Part shown: positions 24,192-24,581 of the stretch, piece by piece
Position numbering within the stretch: position 1 is the first letter of the stretch
How the letters are laid out: every line of letters starts with the position of its first letter
Assembly: GCA_964518215.1 (NCBI GenBank)
Contig: CAZFFP010000057.1
Span: forward strand, 1-24,581
Length of the DNA: 24,581 nucleotides
DNA from: CAYSGX01 sp964518215
GTDB lineage: Bacteria; Bacteroidota; Bacteroidia; Chitinophagales; CAIOSU01
Reading direction: 5' to 3'
Notes under the pieces: generated by a model
Told to the model about the DNA's origin: nothing
The model's input: the letters and a program-made list of their open reading frames with translations, nothing else
Databases searched by the model: none
Translations under genes and position numbers: made by a program

Positions 24192-24581
24192 CACTACGGT
24201 CAACATATTAGTTATCAGGTTCAGTTCGATAGGCGACATTGTGCTTACTTCGCCCATAGTAAGATGCCTCAAAAAACAAATGCCCGACTGCCGTATTTTT
24301 TTTCTTACCAAAAAATCATTTGCCGATGTGGTTCGCCACAATCATTACATAGACGAAGTGATTTTACTCGATGAAAACAATATTTTCAATACCATTACTC
24401 AACTGAAAAAAACAGGCTTTCAATACATTATTGACCTGCACCATAATCTCAGAAGTTTTATTATTAAATCCGCTTTTCCGTTCACTAAAAGTTTTTCTTT
24501 CAAAAAGCTGAATTATGAAAAATGGTTGATGGTGAATTTTAAAATCAACAAACTTCCCGAACAGCATATTGTGGACAGATA
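24184..24581 (+). CDS. Glycosyltransferase family 9 (heptosyltransferase-like), 3' end outside window
   Basis: The first 132 residues of a family 9 glycosyltransferase, an enzyme of lipopolysaccharide core or related glycan synthesis that uses ADP-heptose or another nucleotide sugar at the inner membrane. The N-terminal Rossmann signature is clear: NILVIRFSSIGDIVLTSP, followed by 'PDCRIFFLTKKSFADVV' and 'GFQYIIDLHHNLRS'. There is no in-frame ATG before the signature; the TTG at 24184-24186 gives MDNTTVNILVIRF and overlaps the carbonic anhydrase stop by eight bases, so the two genes are probably coupled. The frame is open to the right edge. Confidence 0.85.
   Translation, partial: MDNTTVNILVIRFSSIGDIVLTSPIVRCLKKQMPDCRIFFLTKKSFADVVRHNHYIDEVILLDENNIFNTITQLKKTGFQYIIDLHHNLRSFIIKSAFPFTKSFSFKKLNYEKWLMVNFKINKLPEQHIVDR

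Noticed and set aside
1..24581. Signs of a mobile or defence island
   Set aside because: No integrase, transposase, toxin-antitoxin, restriction or phage gene and no tRNA-flanked junction; the genes are core or envelope functions of even composition.

Overview
The window looks like a chromosomal piece of a Bacteroidota (Bacteroidetes) bacterium. The evidence is: a giant secreted protein built of SprB-type repeats and ending in a gliding-motility-associated / type IX secretion (T9SS type B) C-terminal domain; a DUF2851 protein; a PorT-like outer-membrane beta-barrel; a BFN-UVR fusion; several starts without a Shine-Dalgarno sequence; and repeated matches to the Bacteroidetes -7 promoter box TAnnTTTG. 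Composition is moderately AT-rich throughout and I see no insertion sequence, phage gene, CRISPR, tRNA or rRNA.

Layout. 1-3361 (minus): a beta-barrel outer-membrane protein, a secreted protein of unknown function, then dnaN (sliding clamp), which runs off the left edge. 3492-4250 (plus): a class I methyltransferase. 4332-5778: a 2[4Fe-4S] ferredoxin and a LuxC-like acyl-CoA reductase, divergently transcribed from a short shared promoter region. 5795-14532 (minus): one giant adhesin-like gene, interrupted by a 100-N assembly gap; it holds a signal peptide, a Cys-rich N-terminal region, about 23 SprB repeats of about 75 residues, a PKD domain, about seven Ig-like modules and the T9SS domain. 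14921-16716 (plus): a sodium-coupled NSS-family transporter whose stop overlaps a 45-residue MetS-like small subunit. 16782-17081 (plus): a thioredoxin, ending convergently with a DUF2851 gene. 18509-18772 (plus): a small CPMC membrane protein. 18798-21156 (minus): etfB, etfA and a BFN-UVR protein. 21213-22349 (plus): a TPR protein and a cyclase-family hydrolase. 22371-23534 (minus): DNA polymerase III delta-prime (holB). 23670-24581 (plus): a gamma-type carbonic anhydrase and the start of a family 9 glycosyltransferase.

Most genes are ordinary housekeeping. The part that deserves attention is the giant repeat protein. A three-domain cassette (A-B-C, 675 bp, 225 residues) is tandemly repeated, alternate copies share a 517-bp exact match, and the assembly gap falls inside this array. 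The last 55 bases before the gap are identical to the first 55 bases after it. Removing the gap plus one copy of the 55-mer (155 bases) rejoins the two halves in frame and in the correct domain order, so the two apparent half genes are very probably a single gene of about 2860 codons. Its true repeat number is not known from this sequence.
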